DNA of 64,000 nt from Chitinophagaceae bacterium (GTDB lineage Bacteria; Bacteroidota; Bacteroidia; Chitinophagales; Chitinophagaceae): assembly GCA_024103425.1 (NCBI GenBank), contig JAGFIS010000039.1, positions 62,001 through 126,000 on the forward strand, read 5' to 3'. Under the pieces are notes generated by a model, which was not told the DNA's origin, did no database searches, and was given only the letters and a program-made list of their open reading frames with translations. Position 1 is the first letter of the stretch, and the number at the start of each line of letters is the position of its first letter. Made by a program: the position numbers and the translations under genes. This document shows, one piece after another, positions 1-7,851 of this stretch.

Positions 1-1636
1 TACGGATGGTGTTGAAGAAGGGAGGTAGTACCTCAACACCGGAAGCAGCCAGTCCGTCACTTAGAATGTAGTTTGCTTTTTGAGCTGTCAAACTGCTGTC
101 GACTGTTTTATTGATGCTGATGTAGAGCGTATCAGGCGCGGCCAAAAACGCATTGAGTACTTTGTAATCAGGATCGGATTGTGTAACCTCTCCTGCAACA
201 CTGTTCTTTTTGCCCGGTGTTCCGCCCGATGCGTCATTACTGGCGATCCAGTTATCGGTTACGAGGCATCCCAATCGCGAATCGATGAGTTCCAGCGAAA
301 AGCCTCCGTCTTTTTTTAATTCGTTTTGGTAGGTCGTAAGGTCGTAACCCATTGCATGCATCAGCGAACCCGATTCATCGTAAAGCACAATCTGGCTGCC
401 GTCGACATTGAGTGTCGGGAAACTGCTGACAGCTATTGTTTGCCCAAATGTCTGATAATTGCTCAATCCTGTACTGTTAGTTATAATCAAATAACCGCCG
501 GGTTGTAAATCTATCGCCGGTAAGGTGGCGGTATTATTGGCGTCGCGCAATTGCCAGTCTTTCAGGTTGACAGGGAAACTTGCATTGTTTTTCAACTCGA
601 CAAACTTCTGCAGCGGAAGTCCTATTTGTGGCTGTGGGTCTGCAAAAACTTCATTAATTACCACATCGTATCTGTTAGCCTTGTAGTAATAGAAGTCGAC
701 AATTTCGTCGTTAATCGTACTTCCGAAAATATCGCTCACACCCGTTACAATCATTGAATTCTTTTGATTGGGGGTGAATGAAGCGGCGAAAGAGAGGAAC
801 ACAACACTTCCATCTGAGGGATCGACACTTGCAGTAATTGGATTACCCATTCCTGAAATAAAGTAATGTGATACATCTTCAGCCGAGGCGATGTTTAACG
901 GTTTGTCGAAAGTGACTTTCACGGTAGAGGCATTAGTAGCCGTGGTGTTCTGAATTTTTATGGGAGTGATGTTGCTGTTATCAAACGTCTTTACCGAGAT
1001 ATCGTCGAAGAAATGTTTCTGGAAGAAAGAAGCAGTGCTCTGTTTTATCAAAAAGCCAAAGTGTGCCGACGTGTTGTAGTCATTGTCTGTTACTTCCCCC
1101 TCACTTCTGTAGCCGGTTCCTGTTCCCGAAGCATCGCGCAGGAGAATCCACCTGTTTGCGGCAGTGCGGATGACTTTTATCTTGAGTGTGTTTGACGAGT
1201 TGTTGAGCAGTCCGTTGCCACCGTCAATAATCTTCACAGGATTTCCGGAAGAAGATTTTTTATAAAGGCAGATGTCATCGTCGGTGCTGCCCACTCTTGC
1301 GAAATAGCCTTGGTTGCCCGTCGCAGACAGGTCTGTCGTGGAAGCTGTGAGCCAGACATCTACATAGTTGGCAGATGAAGGATTGAAGTTAAGCCTGATC
1401 CAGAACTCCCATTCGGTTTGTGTTGCAAGTGTGCTGGGTGTGGTTATAAAAAAAGTGGAAGAAGCAGTTGTGTTGGCCGATTGTAGTTGAAAATCGTCGT
1501 TGACGATGAAGTCTCCGTCAGTTGCCTGCCACGTAGGATTAGTAGTGTAGTTTCCGTCGGAGAAGTTTTCTGTAACCTGAGCATGAACTTGAAGACTCCA
1601 AAAACACAATGCAATCCAAACACAGAATTTTGTCAT
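1..1636 (-). CDS. Secreted lamin-tail-domain protein, 3' part outside window
   Basis: The minus strand is open from the ATG at 1636 to the window edge (545 codons, no stop), so the gene continues to the left. Residues 1-19 form a signal peptide ending in VHAQ. Residues about 20-215 look like a jelly-roll/LamG-type beta domain, about 220-310 a SbsA-type Ig-like domain, and about 325-460 a lamin-tail domain, seen in the pattern INEVFADP, FVELKN, LKDWQLRD and LQPGGYLIITN. A second Ig-like segment starts near 489. This order is typical of large Bacteroidetes exported proteins, often T9SS cargo; the C-terminal sorting domain would lie outside the window. The function is unknown, and binding to surfaces or polymers is only a guess. 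It is divergent from asd with 70 bp between the starts. All short plus-strand ORFs over this stretch are shadows. Confidence 0.85.
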   Translation of the reverse strand, partial: MTKFCVWIALCFWSLQVHAQVTENFSDGNYTTNPTWQATDGDFIVNDDFQLQSANTTASSTFFITTPSTLATQTEWEFWIRLNFNPSSANYVDVWLTASTTDLSATGNQGYFARVGSTDDDICLYKKSSSGNPVKIIDGGNGLLNNSSNTLKIKVIRTAANRWILLRDASGTGTGYRSEGEVTDNDYNTSAHFGFLIKQSTASFFQKHFFDDISVKTFDNSNITPIKIQNTTATNASTVKVTFDKPLNIASAEDVSHYFISGMGNPITASVDPSDGSVVFLSFAASFTPNQKNSMIVTGVSDIFGSTINDEIVDFYYYKANRYDVVINEVFADPQPQIGLPLQKFVELKNNASFPVNLKDWQLRDANNTATLPAIDLQPGGYLIITNSTGLSNYQTFGQTIAVSSFPTLNVDGSQIVLYDESGSLMHAMGYDLTTYQNELKKDGGFSLELIDSRLGCLVTDNWIASNDASGGTPGKKNSVAGEVTQSDPDYKVLNAFLAAPDTLYISINKTVDSSLTAQKANYILSDGLAASGVEVLPPFFNTIR

Positions 1637-1706
1637 ATTTCTTTCAGGCTTTTGTTAAAGATAGCACTTTGTATTTTCTTTGTGTCCCTTTAAAAATTTT
1701 TGAAAA

Positions 1707-2705
1707 ATGAAAGTTGCAGTTGTCGGTGTGACCGGCCTTGTCGGAAGCAAAATGCTTCAGGTTTTGGAAGAAAGAAATTTTCCCGTTACTGAATTAATTC
1801 CGGTAGCCTCTGAGAAGTCTGTCGGAAAGGAAATATCTTTTAAGGGTAAGGCCTATAAGGTGGTGTCGGCTGATGATGCGATTAAGGCTAAACCCGCTCT
1901 GGCACTCTTCTCTGCCGGGGGTGGTACCTCTCTCGAATTGGCGCCAAAATTTGCTGCAGCGGGTATTATTGTTATTGATAATTCCTCTGCATGGAGGATG
2001 GATCCGACCAAAAAACTGATTGTTCCCGAAGTGAACGGAGACGTTGTGGAAAAGGATGATATGATCATCGCTAACCCCAACTGCTCTACGACTCAGATGG
2101 TACTGGTGCTTTCTCCCCTGCACAAAAAATATCATATTAAGAGGGTGGTAGTGAGCACTTATCAGAGTGTTACCGGCACAGGTGTTAAGGCTGTTCAGCA
2201 AATGGAAAATGAGCGAAATAATGTAGAAGGTGAAATGGCCTATAAATATCAGATTGACAAGAATGCCATACCTCACATCGACGTATTTCTGGAGAACGGA
2301 TACACGAAGGAAGAAATGAAGATGGTGAATGAAACCAAAAAGATTTTAGGTGATGATTCGGTTAGCGTAACTGCTACTTGTGTACGAATACCCGTGATAG
2401 GCGGACACAGTGAAAGTGTCAATATTGAATTTGAAAATGAATTTGACCTCGACGAAGTGCGCAGGCTGCTGGCTGCTACTCCCGGAGTAGTGTTACAGGA
2501 TGATCCTTCGAACGCCATTTATCCGATGCCGCTTACGGCTCACGAAAAGAATGAAACCTTCGTTGGGCGGATCAGGAAGGATGAAACATTGCCCAATACT
2601 TTGAACTGCTGGATAGTAAGCGACAACCTGCGAAAAGGTGCAGCCACCAATGCGGTACAAATTGCAGAAAAGTTGCTTGAAAAAGGGTTTTTATCTGCCA
2701 ATTAA
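1707..2705 (+). CDS. asd: Aspartate-semialdehyde dehydrogenase
   Basis: Converts aspartyl-4-phosphate to aspartate semialdehyde with NADPH, the branch point to lysine/diaminopimelate, threonine and methionine, in the cytosol. The 332-residue length is usual. The N terminus carries the NADP-binding glycine pattern GVTGLVG at residues 7-13. The catalytic cysteine sits in NPNCST near residue 126, and the conserved histidine follows in IPVIGGHSES. The ATG at 1707 gives a complete Rossmann strand. It is a single gene: the upstream neighbour is divergent and the next gene converges on it 14 bp downstream with no clear terminator between. Threonine made from its product is the substrate of ilvA at 38.3 kb, a metabolic rather than an operon link. 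Confidence 0.96.
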   Translation: MKVAVVGVTGLVGSKMLQVLEERNFPVTELIPVASEKSVGKEISFKGKAYKVVSADDAIKAKPALALFSAGGGTSLELAPKFAAAGIIVIDNSSAWRMDPTKKLIVPEVNGDVVEKDDMIIANPNCSTTQMVLVLSPLHKKYHIKRVVVSTYQSVTGTGVKAVQQMENERNNVEGEMAYKYQIDKNAIPHIDVFLENGYTKEEMKMVNETKKILGDDSVSVTATCVRIPVIGGHSESVNIEFENEFDLDEVRRLLAATPGVVLQDDPSNAIYPMPLTAHEKNETFVGRIRKDETLPNTLNCWIVSDNLRKGAATNAVQIAEKLLEKGFLSAN

Positions 2706-2719
2706 AAACGCGGTAATAA

Positions 2720-3328
2720 TTATCCCTTCAGCAACTCATTCAGCTTCTTCATGGTTTCTTCATGATTTGCCTGAATGCCTTCTTTCTGAAAAATAAGATT
2801 TCCCGATGCGTCGAGCACTGAGATTACATTACTATGTGAGAAGTTGCCGTCCTGATTCTTCTGGTATTGAACGTTGAGTAAGACAGAAAGTGTTCTCATA
2901 GCATCATCACTACCGTGAAGCAGGGTGAAGTTGTCATCGAGTTTCATATCATGCTTGTATTTAGCAAGCTGTTTGGGGAAGTCTCTCTCGCTGTCAAAGC
3001 TGGGTAATACAAAGTTCACTTTGTCGCCATTCTTGCCGAGTTTTTCCTCCAATTCTTTTACGTCTGCGGTAAGGCGCGGACAAGCATAATCACAGTGGGT
3101 GAAGATCATCACCATTACTGTTGGCTTTCCTGCAAAGTCGCTAAGCCGGACTGTTTGGTTCTGGTCAGTTGTGAAAGTATCTGTCAGATTGTAAATGCTC
3201 TGTTCGGGGATGGTACCCACAGGCGCTACATTAGATTCAATTTCACCCGTGAAAGCAGACTTGCTGTTGTTGTTACAAGCAGTGAAGAGGATACTACCAA
3301 TTACTGTTAACAGGAAAAACTTTTTCAT
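2720..3328 (-). CDS. SCO1/SenC family copper-binding lipoprotein
   Basis: A thioredoxin-fold SCO protein of 202 residues. I use the ATG at 3328, because it gives a clean lipoprotein signal (MKKFFLLT... ending in FTAC) and starts 5 bases after the upstream stop; a longer in-frame start at 3355 would lie inside the preceding gene. The copper-binding CxxxC motif is present as HCDYACPRL, and the conserved distal histidine is in FSHSNVISV. SCO proteins deliver or reduce copper for cuproenzymes such as cytochrome oxidase CuA. Here it is the third gene of a minus-strand cluster after nirK and a NirV-like gene, so a role in loading copper into NirK is a reasonable inference from context. It is probably cotranscribed with the gene at 3334. 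Confidence 0.9.
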   Translation of the reverse strand: MKKFFLLTVIGSILFTACNNNSKSAFTGEIESNVAPVGTIPEQSIYNLTDTFTTDQNQTVRLSDFAGKPTVMVMIFTHCDYACPRLTADVKELEEKLGKNGDKVNFVLPSFDSERDFPKQLAKYKHDMKLDDNFTLLHGSDDAMRTLSVLLNVQYQKNQDGNFSHSNVISVLDASGNLIFQKEGIQANHEETMKKLNELLKG

Positions 3329-3333
3329 AGATC

Positions 3334-4119
3334 TTAATTTATATCTTTTGCACATCTGAACCCAAGGTTGGCAATGCAGAAGTTTCCTTTCAGGCTTCCG
3401 CGATAACTGAACCTGAGAAATGAAGCATAGTCTGATTTATTGTTCACATATAGTGTACTCGAAGCACAGAACAGTTTCAATTCGTCCTCGGTGTTGGCAC
3501 GGGAGTCGCCACTTTTGATGAAACTGTTGAAGTCGAAAGTCCACTCCCATATCAGTCCGTGCATATCGTACAGTCCGTACTTATTCCTGTAAGTCGATCT
3601 TACGTTGGGAAGTACTTTTGGGTTGGGCTTAGAGTACCAGTTAAGTACGTAGGATGTCAGTGTGCCCTCCCGCGAGTTGACGAGAGGAGCCATACCGGCA
3701 TACTCCCATTCAGCCACGGTTGGCAGGCGTTTGCCTTTCCACTGTGCATAAGCCTTAGCAGCAAACCAGGAAATATAAACAACCGGGCTGTTGTAGAGTT
3801 CCTTGTTATGTTCTCCGATTTCCAGATCACTTTTCCAGTATTTCAGGTAGTTGGTATCAGCCATCAGGCGGCTTACTTTACTTCTGCGCCATTGAGGATT
3901 GGCTTTTACAAACTCCAGGAATTCTGCATTGGTGACGGCGGTCTCATCTAATAAGAATGATTTGATGAAAACAGGATCTGTTCCTGGCAGTCTGAAGAAT
4001 GGAATGTACTCTCCTGATTTTATCGTCAGCATCTTCTTTTCAGGCACAGAACCGGCTGTCTGCCCTTGAGTAGCGTAAGCAAAAGAAAAAACTAGAATAA
4101 AGATCAGGATACGTTTCAT
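3334..4119 (-). CDS. NirV-like protein of the formylglycine-generating enzyme fold
   Basis: 261 residues with a signal peptide (residues 1-19, ending in TQGQ). It belongs to the SUMF1/FGE-sulfatase family: LLDETAVTNAEFLEFV, VVYISWFAAKAYAQWKGKRLPTVAEWEYA, LYDMHGLIWEWTFDF and the closing LGFRCAKD are the family landmarks. The usual RGGSW motif before the C-terminal block is not recognisable (LFCASSTLYVNN and YRGSLKGN stand there), so true formylglycine-generating activity is doubtful. FGE-like proteins called NirV occur next to copper nitrite reductase genes in other phyla, and the position directly after nirK fits that. The exact role of NirV is not established; a periplasmic maturation or structural partner is the usual suggestion. 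Only 5 bases separate it from the SCO gene. Confidence 0.87.
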   Translation of the reverse strand: MKRILIFILVFSFAYATQGQTAGSVPEKKMLTIKSGEYIPFFRLPGTDPVFIKSFLLDETAVTNAEFLEFVKANPQWRRSKVSRLMADTNYLKYWKSDLEIGEHNKELYNSPVVYISWFAAKAYAQWKGKRLPTVAEWEYAGMAPLVNSREGTLTSYVLNWYSKPNPKVLPNVRSTYRNKYGLYDMHGLIWEWTFDFNSFIKSGDSRANTEDELKLFCASSTLYVNNKSDYASFLRFSYRGSLKGNFCIANLGFRCAKDIN

Positions 4120-4134
4120 ATGTGGCTAAAACTA

Positions 4135-4161
4135 AAACGGACGGTGTTGAACCGTCCGTTT
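4135..4161 (-). terminator. Hairpin with T-rich tail after nirK
   Basis: A perfect 10-bp stem (AAACGGACGG with CCGTCCGTTT) and a 7-base loop lie between the nirK stop and the nirV-like start. Read on the minus strand the stem is followed by TTTTAGTTTTAG, a weak intrinsic terminator tail. It could lower expression of the downstream nirV-sco genes relative to nirK, or protect the nirK mRNA end. The same 10 bases occur once more inside the nirK 3' end (4188-4197), giving an alternative partner. Confidence 0.6.
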
Positions 4162-4170
4162 CTTATTTAA

Positions 4171-5229
4171 TTATTTTCCTTTTTTGAAAACGGACGGATT
4201 TTCATCACCCGTTACTTTCAATTGCCCGATAGCACCTTTGTTAAACGCTCTGAAGATAGAGTGATCAACTAAAAGGTAAGTGCCGGGTACTTCCATTTTC
4301 ATATCTACTATGGTAGCACCACCTGCAGGAATCAACGTTGTTTGAACGCCTGTATTGATAGAGCTTCCTGCTTCGGTGTAGACCTTGTCAAATATTTCTC
4401 CGATGATGTGGAAAGAAGAAACCATATTCGGACCACCGTTTCCGACATACAGTCTTACGGTTTCACCTGTTTTGGCAGTCAGTGCACCTGAGCCCACGAG
4501 AGAACGCACCTTACCGTTGAAGAGTACATAGTCGGGTATTTCAGCAAGAGCCTTGTCTTCATCGAAGTCCTGAAGGCCTGCTGCACCATATTTACCTTTG
4601 GTATAGAAGTCTCCCTGCATTACGTAGTATTCTTTATCAACTTTAGGCATTCCGCTCTGCGGTTCTACGAGAATCAGCCCGTACATTCCGTTGGCAATGT
4701 GCAGCGGCACGGGTGCTGTTGCACAGTGGTAAACGAACAAGCCCGGATGTAAAGCACGGAATGTAAAGTTGGTGCTCTGGCCGGGAGAAGTGTTGGAAGC
4801 TTCAGCTCCACCACCGGGGCCGGTTACTGCGTGCAGGTCGATATTATGAGATACTTTACTGTCTTCGTGGTTCACCAGAGTAAAATCAACCAGGTCACCT
4901 TGTCTTACGCGGATAAAATTGCCCGGTACATTGCCACCGAATGTCCAGAAAGTATATTGAGTACTGTCTGAGATATTCATCACTTTTTCAATTACCTCGA
5001 GCTTTACCTTAACCCTCTTCGGAGAAGTGTAGGTTAGCGGCTGAGGTACGTTGGGAGCTTCTGTAAGCTCTGCATCTACTGTACCTGTGATTACAGTGTC
5101 GATTTTTGAAATGTCAAACGGTGCACTTGGGTCATTACCTTGTTTGCATCCCGGTTGAATGCCTATCAGCAGGGCAATTGCTCCCAGCGAAAGGACTGAA
5201 CTGAGTCTTTTACTTAACGGAGTTTTCAT
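4171..5229 (-). CDS. nirK: Copper-containing nitrite reductase NirK
   Basis: Reduces nitrite to nitric oxide, the committed step of denitrification, outside the cytoplasm. It has 352 residues and two cupredoxin domains. The N terminus looks like a lipoprotein signal (hydrophobic run then IQPGC), so it is probably membrane-anchored. Type 1 copper ligands are visible as HC...H....M in [17 protein letters not shown] (Cys near residue 169). The catalytic Asp and a type 2 His are in [13 protein letters not shown] (near 127), with further type 2 ligands in SSFHIIGE (near 273) and [15 protein letters not shown] (near 321). All key residues are present, so it should be active. It leads the nirK-nirV-like-sco cluster. 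The 342-bp upstream region contains CRP/FNR-like half-palindromes. No nitric oxide reductase gene is in the window. Confidence 0.95.
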   Translation of the reverse strand: MKTPLSKRLSSVLSLGAIALLIGIQPGCKQGNDPSAPFDISKIDTVITGTVDAELTEAPNVPQPLTYTSPKRVKVKLEVIEKVMNISDSTQYTFWTFGGNVPGNFIRVRQGDLVDFTLVNHEDSKVSHNIDLHAVTGPGGGAEASNTSPGQSTNFTFRALHPGLFVYHCATAPVPLHIANGMYGLILVEPQSGMPKVDKEYYVMQGDFYTKGKYGAAGLQDFDEDKALAEIPDYVLFNGKVRSLVGSGALTAKTGETVRLYVGNGGPNMVSSFHIIGEIFDKVYTEAGSSINTGVQTTLIPAGGATIVDMKMEVPGTYLLVDHSIFRAFNKGAIGQLKVTGDENPSVFKKGK

Positions 5230-5349
5230 CTTTAATTATTGATTGGTGATTTGTTAACATTGTTTCAATTGTTTTGCTGTTGTGAGAATAAAACAGCGGA
5301 CAGGGCGGTAAAGATACTGACAAATAATATGCTCTATAATACTTTTTAG

Positions 5350-5361
5350 TGATATATGTCA
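5350..5361. promoter_or_regulatory. Imperfect FNR/NNR-like box near nirK
   Basis: TGAT-ATAT-GTCA resembles half-symmetric FNR/NNR-type sites (TTGAT-N4-GTCAA in other bacteria). It lies about 120 bp before the nirK start and possibly downstream of the transcription start. Assignment is by motif likeness only. Confidence 0.3.
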
Positions 5362-5421
5362 TTAGTCCCTGCTGATTTTTGGGCTGCAAAGGTGCGAAAT
5401 AATATCTCTATTGTATTTATG

Positions 5422-5442
5422 TAATCGGTAAAAACTCGATTA
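5422..5442. promoter_or_regulatory. Perfect inverted repeat TAATCG-N9-CGATTA
   Basis: Six-base perfect arms with a 9-base spacer, centred about 40 bp upstream of the possible nirK -7 element. The position suits an operator for nirK. The binding factor is unknown. Confidence 0.35.
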
Positions 5443-5497
5443 ATGACACAATTCTGACCCCTTTTCACAGAGTTTCACAAATAAGAAACAAATATTA

Positions 5498-5511
5498 TTG
5501 ACGAATGTCAA
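5498..5511. promoter_or_regulatory. CRP/FNR-type palindrome TTGAC-N4-GTCAA
   Basis: Perfect 5-bp arms around GAAT. The centre is about 23 bp before a TACATTTA -7-like element of the plus-strand esterase, close to the class II activator position (around -41 from the expected start of transcription). The same palindrome with a different spacer occurs at 12198-12211. Confidence 0.5.
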
Positions 5512-5571
5512 GACACTGGAAATTTATACATTTACAAGAGCCGGTTTATACCGGAACTTAATGTACTGTTT

Positions 5572-6387
5572 ATGAAATTTTTTATCTCATTCCTCCTCAT
5601 TGGTTTTTTTCTTTTTTCAAAAGGAGCTGATACCGATACTTTAACCATCCAAAGTCGAGCACTGCGGGGTGCCACAAAGTGTGTTGTCATAACCCCGGAT
5701 TCTTATAAGAGTGATGCGCAGAAGCAGTTTCCTGTTGTTTATCTGTTGCATGGCTATTCAGGTGATTATTCCAACTGGGTGAGGAAGGTTCCTGAGATTA
5801 AAGGATATGCAGATAAGTACCAGGTAATTTTGGTTTGTCCCGACGGAAAGAACAGTTACTATTTGAATAATGCTGATAAGTCGCAGCCGCAGTTTGAGGA
5901 TTATATATCGGCTGAACTACCGGAATACATTGATGGGCATTATCGTACCATAAAAAAGAAAGAACTCAGGGCTATTACAGGCTTGAGCATGGGTGGGCAT
6001 GGTGCGTTGATGGCTGCCTTCAGGCATCAGGATATCTTCGGAGCAGCAGGTAGCATGAGCGGTGCGCTGGATTTGGTAAGCCGCAGGTTCCGTAAAGAGA
6101 TAACTGACGCGATAGGCGATTCTACGGTGGAGAAGGTGGCTCCTTTCTCGGTGGTGCACCTGGCTGCTGAAGAAAATTTATCGCTGCCGATGATTATCGA
6201 TTGTGGGGTGGACGATCCATTGCTGCCGGGTAACCGTGAGTTACATAAAATTTTAACCGATAGAAAAATAGCACACGACTATATCGAAAGAGACGGCACC
6301 CATAGCTGGGACTTCTGGCGGAACTCCATCGAGTACCACCTTTTATTTTTCAGAAAATGGTTTGATAAAAACCTGTCAGAATCTTGA
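5572..6387 (+). CDS. Secreted esterase of the alpha/beta-hydrolase (esterase D-like) family
   Basis: 271 residues with a signal peptide (1-19, ending SKGA). The fold is an alpha/beta hydrolase: VVYLLHGYSGDYSNW forms the oxyanion region, GLSMGGHGA holds the nucleophile serine near residue 142, VDDPLLPGN holds the acid Asp, and RDGTHSWDFW the catalytic His. All three catalytic residues are present. Family members cleave short-chain or feruloyl/acetyl esters, some from plant polysaccharides; the substrate here cannot be told. It is divergent from nirK and has a CRP/FNR-like palindrome about 60 bp before its start. Its end overlaps the convergent next gene by 12 bases. Confidence 0.9.
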   Translation: MKFFISFLLIGFFLFSKGADTDTLTIQSRALRGATKCVVITPDSYKSDAQKQFPVVYLLHGYSGDYSNWVRKVPEIKGYADKYQVILVCPDGKNSYYLNNADKSQPQFEDYISAELPEYIDGHYRTIKKKELRAITGLSMGGHGALMAAFRHQDIFGAAGSMSGALDLVSRRFRKEITDAIGDSTVEKVAPFSVVHLAAEENLSLPMIIDCGVDDPLLPGNRELHKILTDRKIAHDYIERDGTHSWDFWRNSIEYHLLFFRKWFDKNLSES

Positions 6388-7107
6388 GTCGATATAATAT
6401 GGAAGCATCTTGCGCCATGTAGGCCAGTCGTGGTTCATGTCTGCACCCCAGATATCCAGTTCGTAGTTGATTCCTTTATTGTATAACACACCTGCGAAAG
6501 CACGCGATGCATCGGGATCTTCGTAAGATCCGCTTCCTGTGAGGATGTGGATATGGTTGCTCCTACGGATGTGATCGAGATACCACGGATCAGTCAGGTT
6601 AGGCATATAACTCATCGGCGAGTTCATGTACGTCTGGTCGTCGCTGTAGCCCTTTGTGTAATCGTGCAGGTCGTACACGCCACTCATGGCAATAACGCCG
6701 TTGATCAGATCGGGCCTTTTCAGGAACAGGTTCATGCTGTGCAATGCTCCAAAACTTGCCCCGCAGGTGATGATCGGTGTCTCCTGAGAAGTCTTACTCT
6801 TGATAAAAGGAATCACTTCTTCAAAAACATATTGATTGAACTGATTGTGGCGGATGGCCTTGTGCTCGGGTAGCATTTCATTGTTTAGCCAGCTTTCGTT
6901 GTTGATGCTGTTGATGGAAAAGACTTTTACCTTACCTGCATCAATCCATGGAGCGAGAACATCCATCATCTGAAAACGCTCATATTCCAGATAATCTGCC
7001 GCAGCAGTTGGAATTAATAATAATGCAAATCCGTAATCACCATAAATAGCAACAGGCATGTCTTTTCCGAGTGCGGGACTGTACCACTGTGTCAGTTCTC
7101 TTTTCAT
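6376..7107 (-). CDS. Cytoplasmic esterase-like alpha/beta hydrolase
   Basis: 243 residues without a signal peptide. The nucleophile elbow is CGASFGALHS (Ser near residue 137), followed by VIAMSGVYDLHDY and a late WGADMNHDWPTW with the candidate His. It belongs to the esterase family related to the previous gene but is diverged: the first strand region (LLLIPTAAADYLEYERF) has a short loop and no HGxxG. A substrate cannot be named; homologues are usually annotated only as esterase. The gene is convergent with the secreted esterase and the two ends share 12 bases. The start ATG at 7107 is followed by a normal first beta strand. Confidence 0.85.
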   Translation of the reverse strand: MKRELTQWYSPALGKDMPVAIYGDYGFALLLIPTAAADYLEYERFQMMDVLAPWIDAGKVKVFSINSINNESWLNNEMLPEHKAIRHNQFNQYVFEEVIPFIKSKTSQETPIITCGASFGALHSMNLFLKRPDLINGVIAMSGVYDLHDYTKGYSDDQTYMNSPMSYMPNLTDPWYLDHIRRSNHIHILTGSGSYEDPDASRAFAGVLYNKGINYELDIWGADMNHDWPTWRKMLPYYIDSRF

Positions 7108-7193
7108 ATAAATATGTTTTGATACAAAGTAAGAAATAAAATGTTTATATAATTCACTTAATTTTCAGGCTCTTAAACGCATATAAACTAAAA

Positions 7194-7730
7194 ATGGGTC
7201 AAAGTTATTGTGATTATATAAAAACACTGCCAAAGGATAACGTCCACCATGTGTATCACGACTTTCACTATGGTTTCCCGATTGACGATGATAATGAGCT
7301 GTTCGAACGGCTGATTCTGGAAATTAATCAGGCCGGTCTGAGCTGGGATACGATCCTGAAAAAGCAGGAGAATTTCAGAAAAGCTTATTCGGGATTTAAT
7401 ATTAAGAAAGTAGCAGGTTATAAAGAGAAAGACATCGAGAGATTGTTGGCAGATCCGGGTATCATCAGAAACAGGAGAAAAATAGAAGCTGCTATTTACA
7501 ATGCGCAAAAGATTTTAGAGATACAGAAGGCCAACGGCTCATTCAAGAAATGGCTGGATCTGAATGAGGGATTGACGAAGGAAGACTGGATAAAACTTTT
7601 CAAGAAAGTTTTCAAATTTACCGGCGGCGAAATAACAGGAGAGTTCCTGATGAGTACAGGATACCTCGACGGGTCACACGTGCCCGGTTGCCCCGTATTT
7701 AAAAAGTTGAAGACGCTTGTTAAAAGGTAG
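7194..7730 (+). CDS. tag: DNA-3-methyladenine glycosylase I
   Basis: Removes 3-methyladenine from alkylated DNA, the first step of base excision repair. The 178-residue length is usual. Tag landmarks are the early Cys and VYHDFHYGFPIDDDNELFERL, then INQAGLSWDTILKKQENFRKAY and DPGIIRNRRKIEAAIYNA. The C-terminal zinc-ligand region HVPGCPVF is present, completing the set His/Cys near both ends. It is a single gene, divergent from the esterase at 7107. Confidence 0.95.
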   Translation: MGQSYCDYIKTLPKDNVHHVYHDFHYGFPIDDDNELFERLILEINQAGLSWDTILKKQENFRKAYSGFNIKKVAGYKEKDIERLLADPGIIRNRRKIEAAIYNAQKILEIQKANGSFKKWLDLNEGLTKEDWIKLFKKVFKFTGGEITGEFLMSTGYLDGSHVPGCPVFKKLKTLVKR

Positions 7731-7770
7731 TGCAGCCCGGCAAAGCCTTCCACCTCCCGCAAACAGTCTC

Positions 7771-7810
7771 ATAAACAAATAAACACTTAAACAAATAAAC
7801 GAATAAACGA
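7771..7810. repeat. Short AAATAAAC-type low-complexity repeat
   Basis: Four imperfect ATAAAC(A/G)AATAAAC-like units between tag and ade. It is probably replication slippage and has no evident function. Confidence 0.5.
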
Positions 7811-7851
7811 GGCAGCAAATCATTCACTACTTTGTAATCAACTGATACGAA

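Larger units (their letters stand above)
5230..5571. other. Divergent intergenic region between nirK and an esterase
   Basis: 342 bp without a gene. It carries three dyad elements listed separately (5350-5361, 5422-5442, 5498-5511), a GCAAAGGTG near 5386 that reads on the minus strand as a near match to the phylum's -7 motif for nirK, and TACATTTA at 5527-5534 as a near match for the esterase. No ORF or RNA gene is seen. Confidence 0.6.

Noticed and set aside
80-1195. Short plus-strand frames (80-319, 326-508, 551-757, 1013-1195)
   Set aside because: They lie over one continuous minus-strand gene with clear domains that runs off the window edge.
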